DNA from: Lepidonotus clava
Lineage: Eukaryota > Annelida > Polychaeta > Phyllodocida > Polynoidae
Length of the DNA: 64,000 nt
Reading direction: 5' to 3'
NCBI GenBank assembly: GCA_936440205.1
Contig: OW387145.1
Location: 29,825,075 to 29,889,074, forward strand
In this document: positions 12,347 to 24,861 of the stretch, in pieces
Position numbering within the stretch: position 1 is the stretch's first letter
Layout of the letters: every line of letters starts with the position of its first letter
Made by a program: the position numbers and the translations under genes
Notes under the pieces: generated by a model
Seen by the model: only the letters and a program-made list of their open reading frames with translations
Told to the model about the DNA's origin: nothing
The model's database searches: none

Positions 12347-15300
12347 ATGAAGCTCAAAGGCCATCCTACCCCGGTCAAACCGACGGTTGTCGGTGACCGA
12401 CTATTTACCAATACCTCCAAGGTGGGTATTTTATAGTATATATATGATTGGGGGCCTTCCATTTAGTACGTACGCAAAATTTCAAAAATTCTAGACCCCC
12501 CACTCCCCCTTGGTGCGTATATGTATTTACTTAATGGAAGACCCCTTGCCAAACATTCATATCGATATTTCATATAGGGTCAGATGATTACTATTCAAAA
12601 TAAAATGAGTGAGTAATTTTCTTTTTCAAAATTTGGTCTGAAGAGAGATGAAATGTGTTAATACTGTTTTATTTTCAAAGTTTGGTCCGAAGAGAACTTT
12701 GCAATCGAGATTAGAAACTTTCTAGTTTTGCTTAACAATGTGGTTATCCTAGTATTTTCTTATATCCCCTACATAGGGTTAGATGGCTTATATCAACAAA
12801 TACATTGAGCGAGCAGACCTAACATTTTCCAAAGTTTGGTGCAAGGGATCATATTCAAATCCCATCATTCAATAATAGTTAACGCAAAGTCTTCATTCAA
12901 ATCCCATCATTCAATATATATAGTTAACGCTAAGTAACAGAGTTTTCCCCTAAAAATAATAAAAAGAGCAGAAGATGAAGGTTAATAGTTCTCTCACAAA
13001 CATACTATTTTTGATACTAGTATGTATATTGTCCCTGTGCATTTTCCCAGCGTTGGATCAGTACTGCCAACCTGCGGGAGGACATGATGTTGATGAAGTC
13101 CTACAACTACCTGGACGCCGCCAAACGGACCACCGGTCAGGCACACGACTACAACATGCAGGTGGGTGTAAATTGTAGAAATATTTGCAGAATTCCATTA
13201 GAAATTAAATGATTAAATTTGAGGCAAAGATATCTATAGATGTAAGATTAATGACTACTACCTCGTTTGCCTGCCCTTTTTTTTAATTCTCAGACCCACT
13301 CCAGGTGATTTCTCATGGTGGTGGTATACAAAAAAAATGCGTTTGCATTAGAGTTGAGATGGGTTGAAACAAATAATAAAATAGCGCATTGATTTTACTT
13401 TGCAATGAGTATGCCTCTATATCAATCCACACAGATATTACTTCCATGCTTCACTCCCCTCAGGGGCCTTCTATTAAGCCCCATGCCACTAGACGAATTT
13501 GATCAAGTCGAATTAAGCATCGATTCTTATCAAACATGTACTTTTCAATATTGCATACTGATTGGTGATCCCAATCAGCACAAAAATCGGCCTATTTTTA
13601 TGGTAGTAATCGGCCGATTCGTGTGCCAATTCAGCCTAGCGAGTGTGGGGCTTTTAAGTCAAGACATCTACCCTCAACAGGTGTTCCGAGACATTTGGAG
13701 CAGGAAGCTGGACCGAAGTAAACTAACCAAACGGCCTGAGAAGAAGAAGGAGGACAAGAAGAAGAAGGAGATAGCGTCCTACCTGAGGGACGTGTACTCG
13801 GAGAGTGAGAGCGAGGAGGAGACGGACGAGTTCAACCAGTCAGTCTCCACCATCAGGAAGAGGGTCAGAAAAATGAATTTTGATTATTCAAATAGATGAA
13901 TGTACATTGGGCCATTATGTTATATTAGGCATAACGGACAGGTCGCCTGTATCGGTTTATAAGACTTTTGCAAGGCTTGTAAAGAAGTCTTTCATGTGAT
14001 CTTTAAAATTTTAAATTTTCAAGATGTCTCCATAACCTTTGATGTAGGCTACCTTAATGGACTCATAACAAAACTCATAGGTCAGTAATGGTCTATTTTT
14101 GCACATGTAGTTATACAAACATCGATGGAAGTAAACAAATAACCCCACTTTCTATCCACATTAGTTGTATTGGGTAAAGTGCCAACACCATTGCGCACCA
14201 GGTTCAGTCGTTAGCTACAGCAGCAAATAAATCAAATGCGATTTTGTTGTTAAAAAATCACAAACAATAAGCAGACATGACTTTCCAACTAAAGTAATGC
14301 CTTTTCGTAGCATAGCGTGAACTGTTCAATCCATGTACAATAGGACATCATTCTTTTCGTCTCTAAAAGGGAAGGAAGAAGATCAAGAAGACGGTGTCGG
14401 GCTTTTCGGGTCTGGACGGGGACGTTCTGGCCGAGGAGGACGAGGACGACCTTTCCTCCAGGGGCCTGGCCTCCCCCCTGGGGTCCCCCTTCGTCATGTC
14501 CTCCCTGGCCTCCCTCAGCAGGTACATGCCGGACGAGCCGCTCACCCCGGAGCCCGAGCCGCTCGGCAAAGACAGGCCAGTCAAGAGCGCCGGGGAGATT
14601 AAGGTGAGCACTTTTTTCATATGATGTAATACAACCGTTATTGCCTACTTTACATTAATATGGCAAATGAACTTCAACTGCACCCACAAAGTATGCGCAT
14701 GTATGCGCAATATCTGAGGTTCTACAATTTGTTTCGAGATAGTTGCTGGTATTCTAGGCCTATATATATATAGTCTAAAAAAAAAAAAATTCAAATAAAA
14801 AAAATCCTCTGATTATCCGCATAGAAAACTGGACAGCACTGTATAACTGGCCGACCAAAACATACGACGTTTTTAATGTCAAATGCTCAGCCTAACAGTC
14901 AGAGGACAAATGAAAACTAGGAAGCAATATCTGGGGGGCATTCCATAAAAATTCGCGATAATCCTGTGTAAGAAACGATGCAATAACAAAAATTGTTATC
15001 GCCATATAACTTTTTTGTTTCTCATTTTCTTCGTTTAATTTTTATTTTAATCAAACTTAAACTATATAGCATTTTTCCTTGATCACATACATATATTTTG
15101 ATATATTAATCTTTGTGAAATATATATTTTTAAAACCACGATATTTTCAAAATTATCGCCACGACACTGCTGTGATGCCTTGGCAATATTTTTTTGCATT
15201 TTATGGAAGTGCTCTGATCGGCGATAATTATCGCCAAATCTTTATGGAATGCATACCTGAATATTCAAACGTGGTAGAATCAATCGTCCTGATTAGTTTC

Positions 15301-16189
15301 TTTGGTGGTTCAATAGATGGCCCGTGACGATGTGCCCCCACTGCGCCGCAAGGTTTCGCGGAGTACGTCGGCCATACGTCCCCGACGTTCACTGCTCGAG
15401 TTCACCCCTATCAATGGCTCAGCCACCCCGGCAGGAGGCGCCACCAGCAGGGCGATAAAGGGGGAAGAACCCAGCGGAAGTGAGCAGCTCACCATCCCGA
15501 CCATCACCGAGACCCGCGACGACGCCAGGACGCCCGACGACGTCAGCGGCGACGTCAGCGGCAACGTCGCGGTGGGTGATGACGTCACGAGAGGAGCAGA
15601 AGACGCAGACGCTGCCACTGGGACAGACTCAAAGGCGGACGTCGGCGTTCATATGAGCAACTCCCTGGCGCAGCTTACAGTCAAAGGTAACGACTCGCCG
15701 ACCGCGAGCAGTATCCTGAGCGTCAACACGGTCGACTCAGCCAGCTACGACCTCAGCCGCCTGAAGCTCGCGCCAAGAGCCTTCCCTCCCATCTATACCA
15801 TGAAGCCCCGCAAACCTGAGGTCCGCCCCTGGGACTACCCCTTCGCCGGGGTGGGGTCCCGCTCGCCCGACCTGGAGGATGAGGAGAAGCCAGCCGCTGG
15901 GGCTGGAGAGAAGCTCCATGAGCAGCTCGCCGACCTGCGCTACTGCCGCTACCTACGCCTCCCGCCCAGCAAACAGGCCAAGAGGAGAATGGAGCAGCAG
16001 CAGATGAGGGCTCGTCGTAAGGAGACGGTGTACGTGGTGGCGGCGGGCAGGGAGATTAACGTGGATAAGCGCATCTTCTCTGTACCCACGGAGAACGCGG
16101 CCGGCAAGTGGATGCGTAAAATCGGCATCCCGATCAGACCGGCCGTCAAACCCGCCATCATAGAGGTGAAGAAGGAGGAGGCGGCCTGA
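12347..16189 (+). CDS. Unrecognised protein with basic and acidic low-complexity segments
   Basis: Five exons: 12347-12421, 13051-13161, 13681-13863, 14370-14603 and 15317-16189. Every junction is phase 0, giving 491 residues. The coding exons are markedly GC-rich against AT-rich introns, which supports them. Residues 1-75 look folded or helical (DRLFTNTSKRWI, FRDIWSRKLDRSKL). Residues 79-97 are Lys-rich, followed by the acidic SESESEEETDE (102-112), a likely casein kinase target. Exon 4 is Ser/Pro/Asp/Glu-rich and exon 5 starts basic (PPLRRKVSRSTS). The C-terminal 100 residues are again ordered in appearance: a Lys/Arg/Gln-rich helix, then RIFSVPTENAAGKWMRK and IPIRPAVKPAIIEVKK. No signal peptide, membrane helix or known domain was recognised. 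The donor of exon 3 (GTCAGA) is the weakest junction. Exon 5 happens to open with ATG, so a shorter form starting there is possible. Function unknown. Confidence 0.75.
12451..12545. mobile_element. Short MITE, GGGGCCTTCCATT family, copy 1
   Basis: A 95-bp inverted repeat begins GGGGCCTTCCATTTAGTACG and ends with its near complement, 'acttaatggaagacccc'. The termini carry the GTACGTACGC phrase. A second, longer copy lies at 53641-53806. It sits 30 bases into intron 1 of the gene starting at 12347. Confidence 0.7.
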
Positions 16190-19100
16190 AGGCACAGTTT
16201 TCGACATAATAGTGTATGCATTGGGATCCCGAATTATATACGGTGATTCACGCAGTTTGGCTTAGGCCCTAATTTTCCCCGAGGCAGATTACTAAGTGTA
16301 TCCTATGAACTTTTTTGACAGGTTCATTATATCAAAGTGCTCATGGTAATGTTGTTGATTGTTGGATTGTTGATTATCATAATGGAAATACGTAGACAAA
16401 TTAAGGTATTCGTCTCTGGATATTGCCATCCCGGAAAAGGGGGGGGGGGGGGGGGCTTGTGGCGTATATCCAAAGATATTGCATATATTTTCGAACTTAA
16501 GTTGAACACTACCAAAAGAAGTTATACGTACTTCCATACATACATGTACGTAAAAATGCAGATAGCCTATGCTATTATTTTCGCAAATGTATAACACGAT
16601 AATAATATTGACTGGAAGGGATCCGAGACTGTGAGCAGCGTCATTCATGGATGTCGAAAGGACAATGTTGACCTTACTGATTATTTGTAATTCCTATCTT
16701 TTCGGAAAAATGGCAGACTCACTCACTGACAAATACCTTGAAATCTAACCCTTGGTTTTAAGACCGGTAGCCTGTATACTGTTGGCCGCAGATGTTTTAA
16801 GAAAATGATCTACTGAAGGAAAGAGTTTCCTACAGGCCCCTTATCTCATAATTGGAAGAACCTTGATAATAGAGGTTGGTATTGCCCATATACATGGGAA
16901 AACTGTACATTTGTTTGGGATTCGACGTTAAGACATGTGTCCTACAATAGTATTATATCAACAGCTTGACAGTCGTTTATTTTGTCCTTGTTGGCCATGG
17001 TTAAGAATACAGTGTCACTGTGACTGGTGAATGATGTTCAATCAGGGACTTTGAAACGGGCTCTGTAACTTACAGTAAGTCTGCCAGGTGGCGGCACTGA
17101 TGAGTCCGAGACAAACATGTTCTGTAGACTGACAGTGCAGACAAGCAAACTATTCTTAATCTACTGGACTTGGATCACAGCTCAACTTAGTTTCTACAAT
17201 GAATGATGTTTTGTTAGTGCATTTTCCAACAAAAAGAGGCAAATGCACGCTGGGATTATGACCATCATAAGTTATGCATAGGTGCCTATTGAGACCAAAG
17301 GAAAATTTAATCTAGTCAGACGCATGGACTTCAAAAGCCAATGACTTTTGGACTATCGGAAGTTTCACAACCATTTGCAAAATCTAATTAAGAAATATGA
17401 ATAATAATTATTGTTAGAATAATCGGGATTCAGCAGCCGAGTCATTGGACTTTGTAATTTTAGACGATTCCTGAAAATTAATGCGTTCCTAAAGTGTTCC
17501 AATCAACAATTGTTAATCGTAGTCATTAATAATTATTTTTCATTGTTGTTTCGGAATTTCGGTTTGAGATATCGTACAATCATTTGAGGATCTCAGGAGA
17601 GAGAAACTGGTATTTGGTAGGGCCTACACATCAGCGAAATAAAACAATTACTCATTGAAAGACTGAATCAAAGCAGACCTGACATAATGAGATGGCCCTG
17701 AGCTACAAAGACAAGACTATCCGAACGAGGACACGTAATAAAATCCTTATAGAATCCTATGATGTTCGACAGCACTACAGGGAAATACCACAGGTGACGC
17801 CACTGTTCTGAACCTAGTGGTGTAAAAGTTTTGTAACCGATGACAGAGACGCATGGGAAATTTAAGGTTAGGCCTACCATGAATGATGAAATCTTACACA
17901 GGGCTGATCATTAATGCCTCTTTAAAATGTTGTGATTAATTTATGTCCGGAGAACAATCGTGAATATGAATGTGTTTGTCTTATATATCGACAAAGATGT
18001 ATAAATAGAAATGCTTCTAGCTTTTAGACAGATAGACCCAACGGCATCGTTTTTATATAGTCCTGATCACTTGTACACTAGCACTACTCACTTCTGATTA
18101 GTCTATATTTCAGTAGTTCCCTATAAGTTGATAAGGGTTACAAGGAAGAGAAAACAGGTGGTTGGGGGTACTTATATAAGTAGAATTAAGGTACCTGACT
18201 AGATCCAGATTTTCGAGAGAGAGAAAAAGAAGAGAAGCAGAATGAAATCGATGGTTACCTAAGTATCACTTATTTGTGCGCATTTGTATAGCAATATCAT
18301 TTACAGTTTGGGTACTCTTCAAAAGTACTAGGGGTTCAGGACCTCCTGGGTTTCCTTCACCCTGGATGGAACCCTGTAGACTGACCCTATATGACTCCCC
18401 TATAGGCCACTATATAGGTAACAACATGGGGTCTCCTCGTGATGCCAACTCCTCCTGTGCCTGTCACCCACACAGGTATGTGTGTATCAGACCTCCTCCA
18501 GGGCTTCATCCAAGTGGTGACCCTCTTCATCCCATGACCTTGGGTGTGGCCCCTGGTAGGTATAATGTGACCTCACACCTACAATGGGTAATCCAAGGTG
18601 TGAGACCCCTAAGTGGCGATTGGTTACATTCCTGGCATTGTGAGGTTCATGCATATTATGTACGTATGGAAATATCACATACACATAGACCCCAGTACTG
18701 ATTGGAAAATCGGCTATGACAAACAGCAGGTAACTGGTAAAACGTACTTGTATACACCAAGAAACATAATCTATATTTACGTAATATACCTCTATACACA
18801 CATTACAATTCCTACCTAGACCTTTATGATTTGTAATTTTGATTACTTTTCTTCTTCTATCCATCAATCAAATATCAAATTAATGGGGTATGCTAATCCA
18901 TATCTAGACCATTCCAATGTCAACCCTTCAATCGATACGTACTACTAGTCTGTTTTCCAATAACTTTCATTCAATGAGTCTAGTAATAAATCCACATACA
19001 TTCAAGCGAAACTGAACCCAATGGGCGGGCCCTCATTAGCCACAGTGTTAAGAGGCTATAGCATCCTAACACATAGCGATAATGTTTTAGATGTACTTGT

Positions 19101-21454
19101 ATTGGGTAAGTCAGGTGCAACCGGGCTTTCCTGTTGCCGACGCGTTTATCAAAATATTGTAAAAGGAAACTAGGTCAATAAATATGTTGCCAAATATAAA
19201 GTCTAGAATAATTATAAACTTTTATGAAGTATTACAGGAATACCAAATTATACGAGTTCACTGTGATATCTATGTTGTATGCATAGAAAAAAAGCAAGTG
19301 ACTTTAAAATCAAAATTGTTAAACTACACATTTCTCAATTATTGGTGTTCATTCTAAACCAAGCATTTCATCAACGCATCATATTCAGGTAGATGTACAA
19401 CATCTATAAAGTTCTATGAGAAGTGTTAGCTTTTCATTTTCATTATCATGGACCAAACTGGGCAAGGGGGAATAGAATACTGAAAGTGGGTCACAAAGTA
19501 CATATAAATGTTGGACATTCAAACGACCAGGTTTTGTGTGACAGAAGAATGTGAGGGCCGACTGAAAACTGGACCTGGGTGTTGACCTGGCCAAAGCCTG
19601 GACAATGGTTGTTTACTGTAAAGGCCAGACCTGCAGGGACAAAGGGGACCTGTCTTCACCCCTTGCTACAACCCCCCTGAGCCACACCATGACCTGTTTT
19701 GCCCCTTTATCTATCGGTTCTCAGGTATTTAAAGCCAATACAATCTCCAAAGCCAATGGAGTTGGAATGCGCCGTTGTAGAAAGGAATGGTTTAAGGGCT
19801 TGACCTTGAACTGCCTTAGCCCTCCGATGATTAGGGTATTAATGCTAAGGGCCTCCTTTAAAGTATTTCTGAACTTCTAATTTTACCAGCGTTAAAAGGA
19901 GGTAACAATCTGAACAATTTGGGGCCGGTTTGCAGTGTGCACCATTCAATTTGCAGTAGGTTACCAGTCGCTCTACATGTTTACCTCTCTAAATCTATAT
20001 CAATCTGTCATTGTCTTTTGTCCTAGCTGTTACCCGCAGAGCCTATTTGTATCTGTTGTCATGCCATGACATCTATAACAAATATTCTAAAAATAGCTCG
20101 ATCGGTGTATTGTCAATTCAAATAATTATGCAATTGATCGCATATCTATTACACATATCTACTAACTTATGGAATAAAAGAAGCAAATGTAACAGCTTTT
20201 TTAATATCTTTTTTGAGTAACTGATATTGTGAAGTGGTCTTAATTGGATAATTATTCAGCGTGGTTTCCTGGACGGATTTGAATTTTGGCGGCAATCTGA
20301 ATGTCGCCAAAAACGCTGTTGTGGCATTTTCCTTATAAAATAAAAAGAGGCATGTGGATAACCATTTCATTATTCTCCTCAACATCAAATAGATTTTACT
20401 TATAGAAATAAAGCTAATTGTGCCTTTTGGTTATTTGGCCCTGTCAGAAGGTGTAATTATAGGTATTGGTGGTATTGTGCGGTCCTTTGTGTCTGTAGTC
20501 ATTCCCATGCAGAGGGGTTGGCAGGTGCATGGCTGAGATAAAATCTCTGTAATTTTGTCGAATAGTCTTAGTTAAATATTCTGTGGCTACCGCAACATCC
20601 TGCCATACAACTACTTATTGTATAAGTGCAAGATTGAGAATTAGTAAAGCCTAGGTGAATTTCCATTATTTTTTAGTCTGAGAGGCCCTGGGAACCACCG
20701 ACAGTCAGGGTTTCTCTTGGACTTATTGTTTTTGTACATTTCTTCTTTTTCTTACTTTTCCGTGTTATTAATAATATCTTCCTCTCGATTCTTCATCCTT
20801 CTTGATTTAATAACCTTTCCACGAATTCGTTTATCGTGCTACCCTTATTGACGAGCGTTCCCTCAATGGTCATATCAACCAGGAACTATGGCCCTCGCGT
20901 TAAGGTTCGTTAGTCACGGTTTGTGAAGAAATTCATAAGAAAATGAAAATAATATTAGAACAGAGAAAAGAAAGGAGGAATATAGTGGGAAGGGAAGTTC
21001 CCAATTACTAAGTGATGTGTACAACCAAATTAATTCTTAAAAAATTATTCCCCATCAAACCAATAATATTCTCATCCTTAAACGAACTTTTAAATAACCT
21101 TTGCCCTGCAATACCACCCGACCATAATCCCTCCTTATTGCCTTGTGCCAGGTTCACTAGCGAACGGTCTCCCTCAAGCTTGTTGACATGCAGTACTAGT
21201 AAATCCAACCTGTTATATAGACCTACATGGACCTACATCTTTATTGCTCCCTGTCATTGTTGTCACCCCCTTAAATGATGTACCGCTATTTTATTAATCC
21301 AACCCCTGCTGTTCTGTAATTCCCCCTTCTGCTCCATCGCTTCCCCTCTGCCCCACCCCCTGTCGGGAGATGGGTCACTTCTCCCAGCCCCTCTACTCTA
21401 CACCCCCCCTCAATCTCCACCCTCTCCTCCCCCATCTCCACCCTCGGTCACCAG
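16190..21454. other. Intergenic, nothing convincing
   Basis: AT-rich DNA follows the stop of the preceding gene. A G-run lies at about 16438-16456. A 141-codon open frame at 18276-18701 has Pro- and Cys-containing stretches but no recognisable family and no supporting splice partner. No RNA gene or complete transposon was identified. Confidence 0.4.
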
Positions 21455-24400
21455 GCCGTTACATTGTCAGGGGATTACTACATGATCACGTGGGAGGCTG
21501 CCCAGGAATGTGGACACACAAAAAAGGTAAAAAAGAAAAACACTCATCCCGTCTGTGGCTCTCCCTGACCGGGTCAACCGGTCTACATGCACCCACCGGT
21601 CCAGATTAGAGTCTAATATATTGTAATATATGTATGATATTGATTATAGGCCTATTGGCAGTGTATGTATCTTTAGCGGTATCATAGACAGACATTACAG
21701 CTTAGGTATCGCTATGGCGGTATACAGCAAAATTGATACACACCTTATCGATTTCTATGATTAAATGGGTGGGGATTTTAATACTATCTTTTTTTAATCA
21801 AACCACATAATTATAGGTGACCAATTCTGCGAGTTTCGGGTTAATAAATAGGTATGATCTCCCATATATATACATTGGGTTATAGCAAATTGTATATAAC
21901 TATATAAATCTAATAATATAACACAGTTTCTAATGTGCATCACATGAGTATTAATATACGGACATAATTTATGTCTATGTCAATGAATGTATCTTCATGC
22001 CTTGTGATTCTTAACTGTGAAAAGTATGTGCTTCCTTGGTACACTGCAAACGATGTCCTCTCTCCCCAAAATCTCCTAAGGCTAATTGCAGGATGATCAA
22101 TACAACGAACTAATAAACCTCCATTGCAAGGATTATTCCTGTGGGCAGGTAGTTTTTAGTAATAGTGGGGGTAAAGATAGCCCAGCGCATGGTATTGAAC
22201 GGTTATAATGATTAGCACTGAAGGCCACTCATCTGTGACCAGTTATGGAGTCTGACAGGGACCGGCGAAGGCCATACGAGAGGGTCTGGAGGAGGGGGCA
22301 CCAAATTGAATGCCGCTTTTTTTTTCTATCAACAATTTCTCTTTCCATCTTATTGCACAGGCTGCTCAGAGTCAGAACTTGGCCACTGGGCATTAGGCCC
22401 TATTTTAACAGTCTATTCTGGCAGTTCGAACTCTGTCCTCGCGAAATTCCGTATGGCGGTATCGGCTGAAAAATCAGGATTTAGAAGCCGACACGTCCAA
22501 AAGGCCATTTCCTTAGGTTAGCATTTTTTCAAATACATAAGAGGTTCTCGCTTGTGATTTCTCCTCCATTTGTTCCGATAATAGGACGATTCTTAATAAC
22601 AGTATCTTAATCTACCAATTCTAGATGTCCTCTTCTTATATAGAAACCTAATGTTCGTAATGTACCAACGAGATGAGATTTGTCATTATTAAAAAAGACA
22701 GGTATGTAGCCATCAACGAAATGATTTCTCCTATATGTGTGTACACTGTATATAGGATAGGGTATGTATACATACATCTATTATTACTCACTGATGTTTA
22801 CCTGCATTCTGCACAATCATTACCATGCCACTATTTGAAGGAGAAAAAAGTATTGTTAAGACAATTTGGTCAATTGCAAATAATTTCAAAAAACACTTTC
22901 CACCGTCACCGTCTGCAGCCTCAGTTAACAATGAGAGATGTTTGTTCACTTTCCACCAGAGGGCGGTGGGTCTGTCCGTCTTCCGTCCCAGCCGAGAGGT
23001 CCCGATGGCAGGCCCCCTCAGCCCCCACAGCCCGGCGCCCAATGCATGCATGAGTTCACATCACCTGAACTAAGTCAGTGCTTAATAAAACCCACTCCCA
23101 CCTGCGCCGGGCCCACCACACACACGTTCTGTACGCACACACCGGTATGAGGGAAAGCGTAGGCCGGCTTTATCAACACCTGCTGAGATAGGAGGGACCA
23201 AGGTACAAACTTACAGGTGAGGTTACCTACTGGAGCACATATTAACGCACACCTTGACCTGCAAGCTGAGGCTTGGTTGGACTTCCCCTGACCCCATGGT
23301 CTTAGTGCCTGGCCGGCAAGCAACAGGCGAGGGACGATAGAGAGGTTTAGATATTGGCCCACGTCAACGTGAACGTGACGTGTAGAGCGAATCTAGGTCA
23401 ATTTTCTGTAGCAAATGGTAGAGAATGGTGACGTCACGCGTCACGTTCACGTTGACGTGGGCCAATATCTAAACCTCTCTAGTAGAGAGGTTTAGATATT
23501 GGCCCACGTCAACGTGAACGTGACGCGTGACGTCACCATTCTCTACCATTTGCTACAGAAAATTGACCTAGATTCGCTCTACACGTCACGTTCACGTTGA
23601 CGTGGGCCAATATCTAAACCTCTCTACTGAGGCAGTGTGTGTGTGTGGAGGTAGTGGTGTACACTTTGTGTACTGTAGTATTACTATAGACCTATCTGTA
23701 GTCCACTTGGGGCTATGTTCAGACGTCCGGCCAACCTCTGATCAGTCAGTCTCCCTATACTCGGATCCTCTACTCACACATGCCGATACACGCTACACAG
23801 CTGGTGGTAGGAGGGATCCAATACAAAGTATAGATCCTGCCTTTAGGCTTGTTGTCATCGGTGGGGACGTTGTGGGATTGCCAGCCTACTCTGGTCAAAC
23901 TGGATACTTCTCAGTGACTGCATGACTGCAAACTTAAGGCTGAGGTGGGTATTGACATGCTTAACAAAGGGCTTGGTGCCCTGATTGACGTAAGTATACT
24001 TTTATAGCACCACCACACACTGTCATTGTGTACATTGTGTATAGGATATAATGCAGACTGCAGGCCCCAGCAGACAGAACCAGTGGTTTGTGACTCCTCC
24101 ATAAAGCATGTAACCGCATCAGACAATATCAAACATTGACAGTTTGGTCCCAACCCACGCATGTATGAACCCACACACTGGACGCATAGATAGGGGGCAA
24201 TTGAGAAAATAGCTCACTACTAGACACTCTCCTCCAGGGTGACACTACCGGTATGTGACTTGTAAGCAACGTGTCCTGGTCTATGTGAACTCTGAACCCC
24301 AGCTATCAGTACCTATCAGTATACACCATTAACTTGGTGATAATTGAATCTATATGACTCATCCCAGTGGTTTCCCTTTTGAAGAAGCACTGGGAGCCTT

Positions 24401-24735
24401 TATGTATATATAATATAAGCTTTTGATTGTTGGCACAGTCATTTTGTTGGCTTATATATATAAATGTGTTCTTCTGATTGTAGGAGTACATGCGGGAGGA
24501 GCCTGACTGCGTGGGAACTTTGTTACGTAGGATAGGGGGGCCACATGACAACACCAAGACACCGCCAGCATGTGCTTATGACCTGGAGGTGATATAGGGG
24601 ACGAGGCGCGGAGTTAGCTCTACTTAGTCATTGCCCTGTCTTAGACCACAGGGGATCAGTGGAGGCTCAGACATCCTGGAGGAAAGGATCATCCCACTCA
24701 CACCTGTAGAGAAGTACAGGTACACTGCCAATTAG
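21455..24735 (+). other. Four tentative phase-0 exons of an unrecognised gene
   Basis: Candidate exons are 21455-21526 (AVTLSGDYYMITWEAAQECG...), 23939-23989 (AEVGIDMLNKGLGALID), 24484-24588 (EYMREEPDCVGTLLRRIG...) and 24652-24735 (GISGGSDILEERIIPL... to a TAG). Each is flanked by AG and GT signals, each is open in one frame and all join in phase 0. Against the model: the exons are short, the acceptor before 23939 lacks a pyrimidine tract, the intron between the last two is only 63 bases, no start exon was found, and the next gene starts 127 bases after the stop. They could be real 3' exons or chance. A Pro-rich open stretch at about 22950-23075 might belong to the same gene. Confidence 0.3.
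23338..23626. mobile_element. Twin MITE forming a near-perfect 289-bp palindrome
   Basis: The segment is a palindrome centred on 23482. Each 144-base half is itself a foldback element: about 43-bp inverted ends starting TAGAGAGGTTTAGATATTGG, around a short unique core. So four copies of the same terminus are present and two identical elements face each other, separated by one G. Each core carries TGACGTCA, a perfect CRE palindrome. TA at every end suggests a Tc1/mariner-type target site. Confidence 0.85.
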
Positions 24736-24861
24736 AAGGCAGGTAAGGAAAAAACCCAGGAGCCATAAACACGTGCGCCAAGGATTTAGTGTCTCAGGCC
24801 AGAGCTTCTGTGTCTGGTATTGTAATACTGTCTGGAGGTGGGTTCAAATTTAGATGACACA

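Noticed and set aside
12975-13178. Open frame with a signal-peptide-like start overlapping exon 2 of the 491-residue gene
   Set aside because: It runs in a different frame from the well-supported exon 13051-13161, and its upstream part is AT-rich intron.
15310-16221. Several reverse-strand frames of 60-102 codons
   Set aside because: Shadows of the GC-rich exon 15317-16189 on the other strand.
18276-18701. 141-codon open frame with Pro/Cys-rich stretches
   Set aside because: No recognisable family, no consistent splice partners and no codon bias.
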